DNA of 64,000 nucleotides from contig NC_084886.1 of the NCBI RefSeq assembly GCF_958979055.1, forward strand, positions 53,241,102-53,305,101. The letters are read 5' to 3'. Positions within the stretch are counted from its first letter, which is position 1. Each line of letters opens with the position of its first letter. The position numbers and the translations under genes were made by a program. Source of the stretch: Alnus glutinosa. Its lineage: Eukaryota > Streptophyta > Magnoliopsida > Fagales > Betulaceae. Positions 33,414 through 44,819 of the stretch are shown one piece after another. The notes beneath the pieces are model-generated. The model had not been told where the DNA came from. It saw nothing but the letters and a program-made list of their open reading frames with translations, and did no database searches.

Positions 33414-34201
33414 GAGGACCTAAGCAAGGGCCTTTTCTCAGGCCAAGCATGGATGAACAAAAAAATTGCTTTTGTTTCTTCTGCATTCTTTAATCACATA
33501 ATATTATCAGGGATGAAAAAAAAACGCCTGCAATTTTGTTTCTCCGACTAAAATTTTCTGTTTAATTTTTACACATCCAATGAATGGTCTTGGAAAGCTT
33601 TAGTTGCTACGTTTTTCTATTCTTTCCTGGCAGGTCGATCAACATGTTTTTTGATAAACCCATAAATAAAATCAAGAGGAAGCACCAAGCAAACACATAT
33701 CAAGGTCAGTTAATTCACAATATATATAGACGAAATGATCATAGTTATTACTTTAAATGAAAAGGAACAGGTACACGAGATAGTAACCAGTTCCTTACAT
33801 AGTACATGGATCTAACTCAATTTCTGTACAAAATCTAGATGATTCAAAGGAATCAAAGAAAAAAGATGAGATCTTCAAAATTGATTGCACGGATGTTACA
33901 ACCTATAAACGTCTGATTTAGTCCCTGGATCTCTTGTAGCCTTCTCAGGCTTAGGAATGTCCTTGAAATCTAGCAATTCGATCTTCCCTTTGGCATTCTC
34001 AGCTTGTTGGTATAGGCTTTAGCAGAATTAGAGAGATGTGATAAGAAGCAAGAAAACGGCGGGGTACTGATCGAGGGTCTGGTTTTCTTCATGGCAGCAA
34101 GTCCTCTTGCTATTTTCAGAAACCTACGGCATGCGTATCTTTCATGAGGAAGAAAATCTGATTCTGCTTTATCCTGAGAAAAGGCCCTTGCTTAGATCCT
34201 C
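33414..34201. mobile_element. Small TIR element carrying a host gene 3' fragment
   Basis: Near-perfect inverted ends of 29 bp bound the region (left begins GAGGACCTAAGCAAGGGCC, right ends GGCCCTTGCTTAGATCCTC). The middle is not AT-rich like ordinary MITEs. On the minus strand around 33905-34015 it encodes a coherent 36-residue end, QAENAKGKIELLDFKDIPKP... ending in TAA, which looks like the C-terminus of a host protein. I do not recognise the source gene. No target duplication was seen. Confidence 0.55.
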
Positions 34202-34447
34202 TATATCGTGAATTTTATTTTTTATTTTTTCCTACGTTCTCTTTCGTGAGTTACATTGGGCCATCAAAATTTCTACAGCAGATTCTACCAAATCGAAGCC
34301 TGGTCCATTTTATTCCAGATTTGAAAAAGTATTTGATGCAAAGGTAATTTTTTATTTTTTATTTTTTATTATTATGATTATTATTGTTATTGTTTTTTTT
34401 ATTATGATCAGTGTTCTTTATTTTGAATTGTTTGTTAATACTTTTAT

Positions 34448-35052
34448 GAGAAATCTTCACTTATCACTTTTGATCTTTTATCACTTATCACCCCAGACGT
34501 AACCGGAGATGGCCTTCGGGTCACCCCAGTTGCATTTGGGATGGCCGCGCACCACCCCCGGCCACCCCCATTGGCTGGTGGTGGCTGCCCCACCCCTTCA
34601 CTATTTCTATTTTTCTAAAAAAAAATAATTTTTAAGTTTTATTTATTTATATTTTTATATTTTTTTTTATTGTAATGGACACGTGTCGATTTCATATTGG
34701 GTATAACGTGACAAACTAACGGAATCTGTTAACTTGGTAGATGGAAAACGGGTTCAGGGAGTGATTCGTAATTATAGTTTACCATAAGGACTTTCTTGAA
34801 CTTTTTGTACCACATGGAGTAATTTGTAATTTAGACCAACCTAGGGACCAATGGTTCAATTATCCCTTTATTTATTTATAAATTTTTTTTTTGAGTATTT
34901 CGGGAATTTTGACAGGATTTAATAGAAAATCCTAACGGAGTATTTTGAAAAAAAAATTTGAAAGATGAATATACTAAATTGGCACTTTTTAAAATTTAAG
35001 GGTGTGATTGCAAAAATAATGAAAAATCGGAGATGATAAGTGAAGTTTTCTC
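34448..35052. mobile_element. MULE-type MITE, 605 bp
   Basis: The ends GAGAAATCTTCACTTATCA and (inverted) GAGAAAACTTCACTTATCA are TIRs. Flanks TACTTTTAT (34439-34447) and TATTTTTAT (35053-35061) match at 8 of 9 positions. The interior contains the GGCCACCCCC module and a TCCTAACGGAGTA motif also found in the 25882 element. Confidence 0.75.
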
Positions 35053-35794
35053 TATTTTTATTTTGAGATGAGAAAACAAAATATAGGAAAATTTTAACAA
35101 TTGAAGCCTCAATTAAATTTACTCAAAAACTTTAGGTTGGCTACATCAAACAAATTCTCTAATACTTGGGACAAATTTAATTTAAGGGTACAAATCTTTT
35201 ACAAATAAGTTCGGAGGAAACTGCTACAAACCACATTTTAAAAGCGATATGTACTCCTTAAAGCTATTAAAAAATTATATAAGAAACACATATTATTAAA
35301 AAAATATATACTTCTCATATGTAAAAGACACATGTCACTTTTATAAATTGATTTGTAGAAAATTCTATACAAACCAATTCATAAAAAAATTAATATTCTT
35401 AATTTAAAGGGGAAACTTCACAAAAGGATACTGAATTACTACGCGTTTTGAAGGAAAGATACTAAACTTAAAAAACTGTCGAACCCGAGTATTCAATTAT
35501 CCTAAACCTTCACTTTAGGGTATTCCGTCTGGTTTAAGCGTTAAAACCAGACGAAATCGCAATCACATGACATACACGTGACTTACTTAAGCCATACTAG
35601 CCGTTTTGCCCATCAGCTCTCTCTCTCTCTCTCTCTAAAAAAAAAAAACCTGAAAAAAAAAACCATAAATCATGCCACCTTCAATCTCCACGTCGACGTC
35701 ATTCGATCTCTACCGTCTGTCTCATCCAAGTCCGGTCTCCGACAGAACATCGGCAACGTCCCAGTTATTAAGTTGATAAAGAAAGGGTGAAAAA

Positions 35795-35958
35795 ATCCAC
35801 TGAATACTTGCGAAAACGAAGCCATCACCCATACGCGTGGCTTGCCTTGTAAACATGAGTTATACTGGTTGTGCCTTGTTCCCTGGGATAAACATACAGG
35901 TGGACACTATGATTGTAACACTTACAAGAATTTGCAGACTGATGTGGAGAATGGCCTG
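35795..35958 (+). pseudogene. Captured fragment of an ARIADNE-like RBR E3 ligase gene
   Basis: One plus-strand frame reads CKHELYWLCLVPWDKHTGGHYDCNTYKN before a TGA. This matches the RING2 end and following segment of plant ARIADNE ligases (C-K-x-E-F-C-W-L-C-L-x-x-W-x-x-H ... TGG-x-Y-x-C-N-x-Y). The preceding metal-ligand part is degraded. It is a non-functional piece close to the left TIR. Sequence to 36440 may derive from the same gene but is too decayed to call. Confidence 0.6.
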
Positions 35959-36520
35959 GAAGATGTCTGATCTCATGAGGCTTGCAGGCTTGCAGCAAGG
36001 TGAAGGCCGAAGAAGAGCCAAGAGAAGGGAGATGTGGAAAGCAGATCTTGCACATGCCGGTGGTGATGACCCTTATAGAACCTGTGTATGTTTGGCACGC
36101 ACTTGGGCATGCACGCGCTGAAGAATGTGTATGAAGAACGTGGGTTATGTTGTATTTCATACGTAGCTTCTTGACACTTTGCTTACAATTCTGTAGAGAT
36201 GCACATTGAATTCCACAAGCCCAGAGCCACAGGTATAATTCCACACTCAGCACCGGCTGGCTTAACTTCATACTGATTAATTCCCTTTGTGTTTTAAAGC
36301 AGAATGTAAATGTTCTGTAATATTCTTGCGGGTGTCTTCGCCTTAGAAACTGAGGAAAACATTGTATCTCCACCAAGGTGTTGAAGAAGAAGATGAGGAG
36401 GCTCTCTTAGTGCTCATGGACGCCATCGAAAACTTAGAAGCTTGTTTAATAATGCAATGCTATAACTTGCAAATTTTGAGATTAAAAGGCTTCAGTTTCT
36501 TAACAAGGCTTTGATTATTG

Positions 36521-36521
<1 letters not shown>

Positions 36522-36598
<77 letters not shown>
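36522..36598. repeat. (AT)n microsatellite
   Basis: About 77 bp of uninterrupted TA dinucleotides. Other long AT runs are at 9299-9326, 9541-9579, 15245-15271 and 44259-44332. Confidence 0.95.
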
Positions 36599-36600
<2 letters not shown>

Positions 36601-36622
36601 GTGCATAAAATAATGTGAGCTC

Positions 36623-36741
36623 ATATCGTTCAAACCTTGCCATGGCCAACACCAGGTTGGATGCTTTGCCGTCGAAGCTTCTTTCCAATTCAAATCCAAC
36701 CTCACGCAGCAACCGAACATGTTCATCCTCCAAAGGAAGTG
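36623..36741 (-). pseudogene. Captured fragment, possibly a queuosine-salvage (DUF2419) gene
   Basis: On the minus strand the frame reads PLPLEDEHVRLLREVGFELE then RSFDGKASNLVL. If the solo LTR is removed it is preceded by RELLRWPR from 39728 onwards. The pattern (P-L-x-E-x-R/H-x-x-L-L-x-E-V-G ... F-x-G-K) resembles the queuosine salvage protein family. This is a recall-based guess. Confidence 0.4.
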
Positions 36742-36746
36742 GTCTA

Positions 36747-39722
36747 TGTAATGTTCGAGACATTATTTAATAATTAGACTATCAAATTTAAGTAAATAAT
36801 TAATTAAAATTATTTTAGTGTCATTGAAAATAGAAATGAATAGTTTTAAAGTCCAAAGAAAATAGAAAATAGAAAAGAAATTAGAAATGAAAAAAATAAA
36901 ATGCAAAAGAAAAGAATTAAAGAATTAAAGAATTTAAAATGGAAATAAAAAAAAAAAAAAGAGAGAAAATTGAAAAGAAAGATGAAGCGGTCAAACAAAA
37001 AAAAAATAAAAAGTAAAGTCAAAAGAAGAGAGAAGGAATAAAAAAAAAAAAAAAATGATGACCTGCGCCCCACGTTCATTAACTTGGCCCTTCCCTACCA
37101 AAATGCCTTGTTTTAGAGAAAAGGCCAAACGACCTTTTCTTTTACCCTGTGAGGCAGTAGCCTCCGTCTCTGTTGGTTCCAAGAGGAATTTTTCTCATTT
37201 CCTCTTATCTACGAAGATCCGACCGTCTAAACTCAAATCTGACTTCGGTAACGTGATCTACGAAGTTCGATCTACGTTTCTACCGATCGTTTTGAGGTAA
37301 ATAGCTAAATTCATATTTTAAGATTTTTGGTTAAATCTAGCAAAATATGAGTTTGATGTGGTATTTTCTTTAGGTTTTGTGTTATTTGGGGCTTGCAAAG
37401 ATTCTCCAAACACTGGGTATTATTTGAATAAATTTTTGGGTAAGTTACTTTAATCCCTAATTTATGAATTAATACTATTTTACATATATTAGTGTTTATA
37501 TTAGTAAGACTAATATTTGTTGTGATTAAGTTAGTATTTTATAAATTAAGGGTTAATTTTGGAAACCCTAATTTGATGGTTTAATTAATTTAGAAGTTTT
37601 AAGTGATTAAAATTTAGATAGTTAAATTATGTTAGTATGTTAATAATTGATGTAAAAAGATTAATGAGCATAATATTAGAGTTAATGATATTGAGAAAAT
37701 ATTAGTGAGAAATAATTTAGAGATAAGTAAATATAATTTTAGGGTTAATATTATTATAAAATTGTTAGTGAAAATAATTATGGGCTAGTAATTAATATTA
37801 TGAGTAAATAATTAAATGGTGTTTTTAATATTTAACCCTTAGTGAATACTTTGGGTTAGTGTTAATTGAGTTTAGTTAGTGTTTAGGATTATGGGTAAAT
37901 ATTTGGGAATCCTAAAAATATTATGGGTTTTCTATGGGTTAGCTCTTAAGCAATTTAAGAGCTAAATGTGAGTCCAATATTAGAAGTTGTCAATAATGTG
38001 CGATGTATTGTTTTTACAGTAATGCATTGCATGGTGGTGTCTAGGAGACCTAATACTTAATATCCGCGCAGCCAAGGTGAGTATTCTACTCACTGAGAAA
38101 CTATTATTTTTACGTATTATGGATTTGCAAAATATATATTGTTTTATAAATATGAACCAACTGTATGTTGAATATAACTGTTTTGGATGATTTGAGTACT
38201 TTTGAATATCTTGAAATTATGATGATGTTGAAGTATGTATATGATATGGAGTTTGAATAAATGGTGTGACTCTAGGATATGGAGGGGGATTTTTGTAGAC
38301 TAGGATTGCATTGTAAACGATTGAGTTTTTAGTGTGAGTTATAAAGGGGGGACATGATGCATTGCGTGCTTAATTGCACAGTCTTGAGTTACGACTCTAT
38401 GTTAATGGAGATGAAGATTCTATGATAATGTGGGTGACGACCCTATGTTAAAGAAAGTGATGATTCAATGTTAATGTGAGTTTCGAGGTATACAAGCATG
38501 TGCATACATATAGTATAGTGTGTCAGTGAATACTGTTTTTATTATATGTATATTTCTATTTGCATGATTTAAAGGCATCGAGCTTTAGTATACCTAGATT
38601 GTACGCTACTGGATTGGGTAATGTAAGTGTCTCTTGACATGAAGTTACCTATATCTGGCAATGCTGTTTCTTTGTATTACTGAGTAAGATGCCATTGTTT
38701 TATGCTTGATGTATCTAGACTGTACGCTACTGGATTGGGTAATGTAAGTGTCTTTTGACATGAAGTTATCACATCTGGCAATGCTGTTTCTTTGTACATT
38801 TGAGCCACCATTGTTTTATGCTTGATGTACCTAGACTGTACGTTACTGGATTGGGTAATGTAAGTGTCTTTTGACATGAAGTTATCACATCTGGCAATGC
38901 TGTTTCTTTGTACATTTGAGCCACAAAATACAATAGTTTTATAGTAGGTGAGAAGATATGTAGTTGTTTCCAAGGTGGGATGACTGGAACTTCTAAATAT
39001 GTTCGCAGCTACATAGTATGTTTTGAATGCTTTCTATTAGTCTGTGTTTGCTAAATCAGCTATGGGGATTTTCAAATAAAAGTTTATAAAATTGGTAGCT
39101 GTTATAGTACTCGCAAGACTAAAATAAATAAAAGTTGGTTCATTGCGAAAACTCAGTGAATAGTATACCTCTGAGGTCTTAGTGTAATTAATTATGCTAA
39201 GGCGGTGGGCTTATAATTCCATCTGTACGGATGCGGCAACCCCCGCAACCGTGCAGACTTTAATGCTTTGGTTGCAGGTTCTGCGGATATAGATATTGAC
39301 TCGTCTACCTAGCGTATGGGATACTATGATTGGAGCACATCGCAACAGTCATAAGTTATGGACTCTTGGGTAGTCCGTATTTTGAGTATTTTATTTATGG
39401 CTCGTGTCCTACGGGGTTTACGTATTTGTTGAGCATGTATTTTAATATGTAATTAATATAATATGTTTTATAAGCTTTAAATAGATAGATTTGTAAATGA
39501 CTCTTGTTGTTGTAATTAACTGTCATGTATTAGATGTATTTCCGCTTTTGATATGTGTTCCGCTGTACATTGATGTTTATATTCCGCTGTGTTAGATGTA
39601 ACTCTGAATATCAGGTACACGTTATGGAACGTGTACGTTATGTTGGCTGAGCGACAAGTAGTCGTGCCACTGTGATGATCCATTTATGTATGTTTTTTTA
39701 AAAAAAAAAATGGATCGTCACA
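36747..39722 (+). mobile_element. Solo LTR, about 3 kb, with 5-bp TSD
   Basis: The sequence begins TGTAATGTTCGAGAC and ends GGATCGTCACA, the TG...CA form of LTRs. GTCTA at 36742-36746 and 39723-39727 is an exact 5-bp target duplication. No primer site, polypurine tract or gag/pol coding is seen between, so it is a recombined solo LTR. It contains a tandem repeat at 38591-38928 and lies within the captured-gene region of the Pack-MULE. Confidence 0.75.
38591..38928 (+). repeat. Tandem repeat, three units of about 116-121 bp
   Basis: Units start at 38591, 38712 and 38828, each opening with TA(C/T)CTAGA(T/C)TGTACG and containing TCTGGCAATGCTGTTTC. Units 2 and 3 are almost identical. Confidence 0.9.
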
Positions 39723-39869
39723 GTCTAGGCCATCTCAACAGCTCACGTAATGGAGGACTGGTATTTTTTTTTTCGATGAGTGAAAGTGAAACTATATAAA
39801 TCAGAAAATTGTACAAAGTTCCATCGAAACAGAGAGCAAAAACTCTGAAAAACACCAAACCAACAAACC

Positions 39870-40251
39870 AACAACTAAACACGGATTTGTCATTCTCCAT
39901 CACCCGCTTCACTGCACCAAATCGTTCGTCGCCGAGCTCCGCAAGATACACGAAAGACGTGGCTCCTACTCCTATACGAATCTTGATGTCCCTCGTCACT
40001 GTTCTCAGCTCTTCAAGCGCATATGTTCTTATGACACCAGGGCCACACAGACTGCTACTACTCTTTGAAGTTCCTCGGTGTCGTTTCTGATCATCATTGT
40101 CATCACCTTCTCTTTTGGAACATTTGGTTACTTGGGACTCAAGGTAGACGACCCACTTCTTTAACATCACGGTTAGAAGGATCACCAGCAGAATTGCACC
40201 AATTATCCATAGGTTTCTTCGGTTGTTTGTGGAGAAACCAAGGAGCCACAT
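39870..40251 (-). pseudogene. Captured 5' exon of a receptor-like kinase gene
   Basis: The minus-strand frame from 40251 reads a transmembrane segment (NLWIIGAILLVILLTVML), a basic juxtamembrane stretch, then the beginning of a Ser/Thr kinase N-lobe (YALEELRTVTRD ... RIGVGATSFVYLAELG ... GAVKRVM). It then runs into what was an intron (AAATCC|GTGTTTAG). The glycine-rich loop and the AVK lysine are visible; the rest of the kinase is absent. It is an exon plus part of an intron copied into the Pack-MULE. Confidence 0.7.
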
Positions 40252-40533
40252 GATGCTCTGTTTAATTTCCTACGTATTTTTGCCTAACTTAGACTGCTTG
40301 TGAGGGAAAAATGAATGGAAGTTCTGAGAAGGATCAAGGAAGAAAATGAAGCTTTGAAGATTCATGGATTTGGAACTTAGCATGAAAATGCTCTCAATGT
40401 TATGATCATGCATGGGAATTGATGCTCTGTTTTTTCAGCAAAAGTTGTTCTCCATAAATTTTTCAAAATCTTTGAAATCTATCCTTCCAGGAACCAAGTC
40501 CCGTGGCGCTTTGGCGACGGGAGCGTCCCCGAC

Positions 40534-40815
40534 CTAGACTGAAATCATGGAGATGAAGAGCAGCTCGGCCCGGTACTGGAAGAAGGTGTTGAGAAAGAGA
40601 GGAGCGCGCTCGCATGAGAGTAGGCCCAGGAACCAAATCCGGAAGGTTCGCATGGGGAGGCTTGGGTCGTTGTAGCTGGACACCGTTGGACGGATCTCCT
40701 CGATGGGCGACTTGTCGTCACTGCTTTTGGTGGTGGGCTCGGTTTCTAGGGCGGCCACGGCTAGTGTGCACCTGAGAGAAGTTTTTCTGTTTGAGTTGTT
40801 AAAGTGAAGAGACAA
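40534..40815 (-). pseudogene. Captured N-terminal exon of an oligopeptide transporter (OPT)
   Basis: The minus-strand frame contains SPIEEIRPTVSSYNDPSLPM, then RTFRIWFLGLLSCERAPLFL and FQYRAELLFISMISV. This aligns with the conserved start of plant OPT oligopeptide transporters (IEEVRLTV...DDPSLP...TFRTWVLG...LNQFFGYR). The insertion CERAPLFLN and several altered residues, and the absence of any other OPT exon, show a dead fragment. Confidence 0.7.
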
Positions 40816-41051
40816 CGACGTCGTTTTTATTTAGCAGATGGGCAAAACGGGTAGTGTGTCTTAAGTAAGTCACGTGTATGTCAAGTGATTGCGATTCTGT
40901 CTGGTTTTAACGCCTAAACCAGACGAAATACCCTAAAGTGAGGGTTTAAGATAATTGAATACCTGGGTTCGACAGTTTTTTAAGTTTAGTATCCTTCTGT
41001 CAAAACGCGTGGTAATTCACTACCATTTTGTGAAGTTTCCCCTAATTTACA

Positions 41052-42984
41052 TAGGTCTTTTCAAAGTAATCCAAATTCCACGAGTGATGAACTTAAGACC
41101 TTGATTATTGTTTTATAGTTTTAAATTAAGAATATGCTAGTACCAATAGGCCAAGGAAATGTGCTAAATCTCTATTACAATATGAAATGACTTTTTAACT
41201 ATGGTTTTGTCTCTTTCGAGGTAAAATGTTTTTCTCTATTTTATGGTGTTTAGTCTAACCGAAAATCATGGTTTAACTCAAAATATTATCGATTAACCAG
41301 AAAACCTTATTTAATTCCCGTAGAATGGTTTATAGTTTTTAAAGACGTAAATCATTTATTTATTTATTTATTTATTTTTTCTAGTTTGAGCTTCTCCTTC
41401 TCGACCCATATTAACTGACCTCCCTGTACACACTCTCTCTTGCTCATTATCGAAGCCGTCGAAGTTGTCAATAGAGCCTTTGCCAGAGCAACCGGTGTTG
41501 TCTCCGGCGCCACTACATGAGTAGTTGCTTGAGTCATCACTCTCGCCGTCGCATTTTTTTCGTATAAACCAAGTGCCTAAAAATATTTTCACCAAAATTA
41601 TTTTTTCTAAAAATAATTTCATTGAAAACATTGTTTAACAAAAAAAATATTTTTCGTCGAAACAAAACGGAGTCTTTGTTCCAATTCGATGCATGCAAAT
41701 GCTATGTAAATTGAGCAAAGCTTTTTTAGACTCCAATGATAAAGAACATGGATTAGGCAGTTTCTATGTACAAGAAAATTTTGGCAATAATGACCAAACA
41801 TAACGGTGGGCAAATTATTTGATTACTGCCCACTGAAAATCTGTTGATTGCCACCGAACTACTTTCGACCGCCTACCGTATAATAATAATAAAAAAATGG
41901 AATAAATAATTTTTTTCAAAAATTTAGTCAGTTGGTAATCAGTGGAAAAAGTTTTTTCATTGGGTACCGATTGAACCCGGCAATCTCTAAACGACGTCGT
42001 TTGACTCGTTATCAAAATGGCGCCGTTTTGATAGCAAGTAAAACGACGTCATTTAAATACTCTATATGTAGTACTTGATTTTTTTTCCCCCAAACCTGCT
42101 GAAGGAACAATTCGTCGATTTTCCATTTCCCTCAACTAACCTAACCCTAGAGCTTGAGTCACTCCCTCCTGCCGCCCACGCCCATTTGTAGTGATGCCTT
42201 CGCTGCCTCGATTACTGAATCAAGCAATATCTCCCAAGAGCACCCAAGAAAATCAAGTTCTCTCTCTATTTCTCTTTCTCTCTATCTTTATCTGTATATA
42301 TTTTCACTTTGTTAGGGTCTTGATTTTTTTTTTTTTCTAAATCTTTTTTGGCTCGTTTCTTCTCCTAGCCGCCCTCGCCTAGCCTCCCATTACTGATTTT
42401 CGACCGACTAATTATCGAATTACCTGACTTTTTTTCGATTTATTTGAAAATTTCAAAATTAGGCTTCCAAGGAAAAATGTCGAGTAATTACCTGACTATT
42501 TCGGTTGAAAATCGGTAATGGTGTTTCTAACACCGTTATACCCGATACCTAGGCCTAACCAAACATTTGGGGTTAAAGTGTCCCCAAACAATAATTATAG
42601 GCCCATTTGGGGTTAATTTTTAAAATTTTATCGTATTATTGTATTAGTGGCGACATAGCGGCAATGAAGGCCCAATACATTATAATGGGCTAAAAGTGGG
42701 CTGAGTGAACCCTCAATGTTGTGGGCGCAGCTCAGTTGGATCTAAGGCCAACTTGCTAAGACTACTTTATTGACTGAGGCCCTGTTGGGAAATCGAAAAA
42801 TGATAAATATACAACTCCATCACAACTTTGGTACAACCCCGACTCACAATGAGGTGGGGCCCACGTGTATGGACCCCATCTCATTGTGAGTGGGTTGTGC
42901 CAAAGTTGTACAAAGGGGTTGTGCACTTTTCCCCCTCCCTGCGCAATGTGCATTGTCCTTGTGCACAATGCACATGTCAGAAAA
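41052..42984. other. Intergenic region, no gene seen; small fold-back element
   Basis: AT-rich spacer. A palindromic repeat at about 42818-42926 has arms CACAACTTTGGTACAACCCC and GGGTTGTGCCAAAGTTGTAC, with ACTCACAATGAGGTGGGG inverted as well. Short frames at 41368 and 41815 have no domains. Confidence 0.45.
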
Positions 42985-43530
42985 GTACAGCTTTAAAAAA
43001 AATAGATTTTTCACTTTTCCATTTTACCCCTAACAAGAAAAAAATGAAAAGTTATGAAGTGAGGAAATATGCATCTTGACAGCGGTAAAAAATGGGGGAA
43101 AAAAAAAGTTCATTCTGGAGCATGTCATGAATATGCACATTTCAGACAATGAATTTTGTACTTTTTCATTTTACCCCTGGCAAGAAAAAAATGAAAAGCG
43201 TTGAAGTGAGGAAATATGCGTCTTTCCAGGAGTAAAAAATGGAAAAAAAAAATAGTAAAGCCCTCAGAAAAATTAGATTTTCCACTTTCCCATTTTATCC
43301 CTGGCAAGAAAAAAATGAAAAACGTTGAAGTGAATAAATATGCATCTTGACAGGGGTAAAAAATAAAAATAAAAAAAGTTCATTATGAAGCACATCATAT
43401 ATACGCACATTCTTAACACTGAATTTTTCACTTTTCTGTTTTACTCCGAGCAAGAAAAAAATGAAAAGCGTTTGAAGTAAGAAATATGGGTCTTGTTAGA
43501 GGTAAAAAATGAAAAAAATAAAAGAAATTC
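42985..43530 (+). repeat. Four diverged tandem repeats upstream of the eL36 gene
   Basis: Copies of TTTTACCCCTGGCAAG + AAAAAAATGAAAAG + GAAGTGAGGAAATATGC lie at about 43022, 43171, 43294 and 43439. Spacing is 123-149 bp. The array ends about 100 bp before the presumed 5' UTR of the ribosomal protein gene. Confidence 0.75.
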
Positions 43531-43639
43531 GTATATTTCAGACGCGTACAATGCACAAAGAGGAGGAGAAGTGGGCGGGGATTTCCAAACTGGGCCTGAA
43601 GTACCCTTTATCCTTCCCCCCGTATAATAATCAAAATGG

Positions 43640-43755
43640 CCGTATTCCTCCTCCTCCTCCAAGTCGGCTATACAAGCAATCACAAACCCAAAAGCCAAGC
43701 CCCTCTTTTTCCCAGACTCGCCTCGGTTTCTCGGAGCTTTGACTCATCCCAAAGG
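43640..43755 (+). other. RPL36: Probable 5' UTR exon of the eL36 gene
   Basis: A pyrimidine-rich leader (CCTCCTCCTCCTCC ... CTTTTTCCCAGACTCG) ends CCCAAAG|GTAACA, a good donor. The next acceptor is AAGCAG|GTAATGGCT at 44817, just before the start codon. A leader intron is common in plant ribosomal protein genes. The intron holds a 54-bp direct duplication (44056 and 44110) and a long AT microsatellite. Confidence 0.6.
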
Positions 43756-44253
43756 TAACAAAAAAACCTCTGCCTTCTGTCTCTCAGTTAGCTTTCTCAG
43801 ACATGATTCTGTAGTTTTAAATTTTAATCGATCAATTTATCTGTTTTGCTGCTAAGAAATCTGAAAAAGATAAAACAATTTAGCGCCACGAGACAAAGCC
43901 CCACATTTTCGGACTCTTCATCTGAAACTTGAAAGTTTTTTTTTTTTTTTTTTTAGGGTTTCGGGTTGCACACACACACCCACGCGGCCACGCCCACGCC
44001 CACGCCCACGTGTGTGTGTGTGTTTTTATGATTTTATCTATGTGTTGAGATTGTTAGGTATGTATATTCAGTAATTTGCATATATGAGAGCTTGTTTGGG
44101 TTTTATGTTAGGTGTGTATATTCAGTAATTTGCATATATGAGAGCTTGTTTGGGTTTTATGCATTCCAAGTGATTGTGAACATTTTAGCTTGCTTGTTTG
44201 TTGCTTAAATTTGTATTAAAGAAAAATAATTACGTGATAATTCTGAAATCCAA

Positions 44254-44258
<5 letters not shown>

Positions 44259-44332
<74 letters not shown>
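44259..44332. repeat. (AT)n microsatellite in the eL36 leader intron
   Basis: About 74 bp of uninterrupted TA dinucleotides. Confidence 0.95.
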
Positions 44333-44336
<4 letters not shown>

Positions 44337-44819
44337 AATCTAAGATTCTGAGCGATTTAGTTTTGGGTGTACTGATTCTTTTTAAATGTGTTACTGATTG
44401 TTTTGTTGTTGAGATCTATCTTGAAGTAAAGAATACGTGTGCTAATTTTGAAACCCAACTTATTAATTAAAATTTCTCTGTGATTTATTTGAGGACTTCA
44501 TTTTGTTTTCAAGAGGTTTTATTCGTACCATGGGCTCTAAATTTGTGAATCTGCATACTGGTTGTCCAGTTTTATGGTAAGACGAACGGTATATGTCATA
44601 GTTTAAGAGTATTAATATGATGGCAAGACTTATTCACCCATAAAAATGAGTGTAAAAAATTCTGAATTCGGTTAAATGTTTGGACAAAAATGAGCTGATA
44701 TAAAAAAAATATTGGATTATTAATGATTGAAACCTGTTTGCACAGTGTCTTGTGAGTTTCATTTGATTTCACTTTTATCTAGTTGAACGGTAACTGAATT
44801 GTGATTTTCTAAGCAGGTA

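Larger units (their letters stand above)
35409..41042. mobile_element. Chimeric Pack-MULE, 5.6 kb, with several captured gene pieces
   Basis: TIRs of at least 200 bp and about 90% identity bound the element. The left starts GGGGAAACTTCACAAAAGG and the right inverted end starts GGGGAAACTTCACAAAATGG; both continue through ACTGTCGAACCC, GTCTGGTTTA and CACGTGACTTACTTAAG. Flanks TAATTTAAA (35400-35408) and TAATTTACA (41043-41051) differ at one of nine bases, a Mutator-type duplication. Inside are an ARIADNE-like RBR ligase piece (plus strand), a receptor-kinase piece and an oligopeptide-transporter piece (both minus), plus a possible queuosine-salvage piece (minus). No transposase is seen. A later 3-kb solo LTR (36747-39722) splits the element, so the original was about 2.65 kb. 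Confidence 0.85.

Noticed and set aside
36521..36763. Open frame with a Tyr-Ile repeat tail
   Set aside because: The tail is the translated AT microsatellite; only the first 35 or so codons may derive from a gene.
41368..41631. Ser/Gly-rich open frame on the minus strand
   Set aside because: Short, no domain, no splice or codon support.
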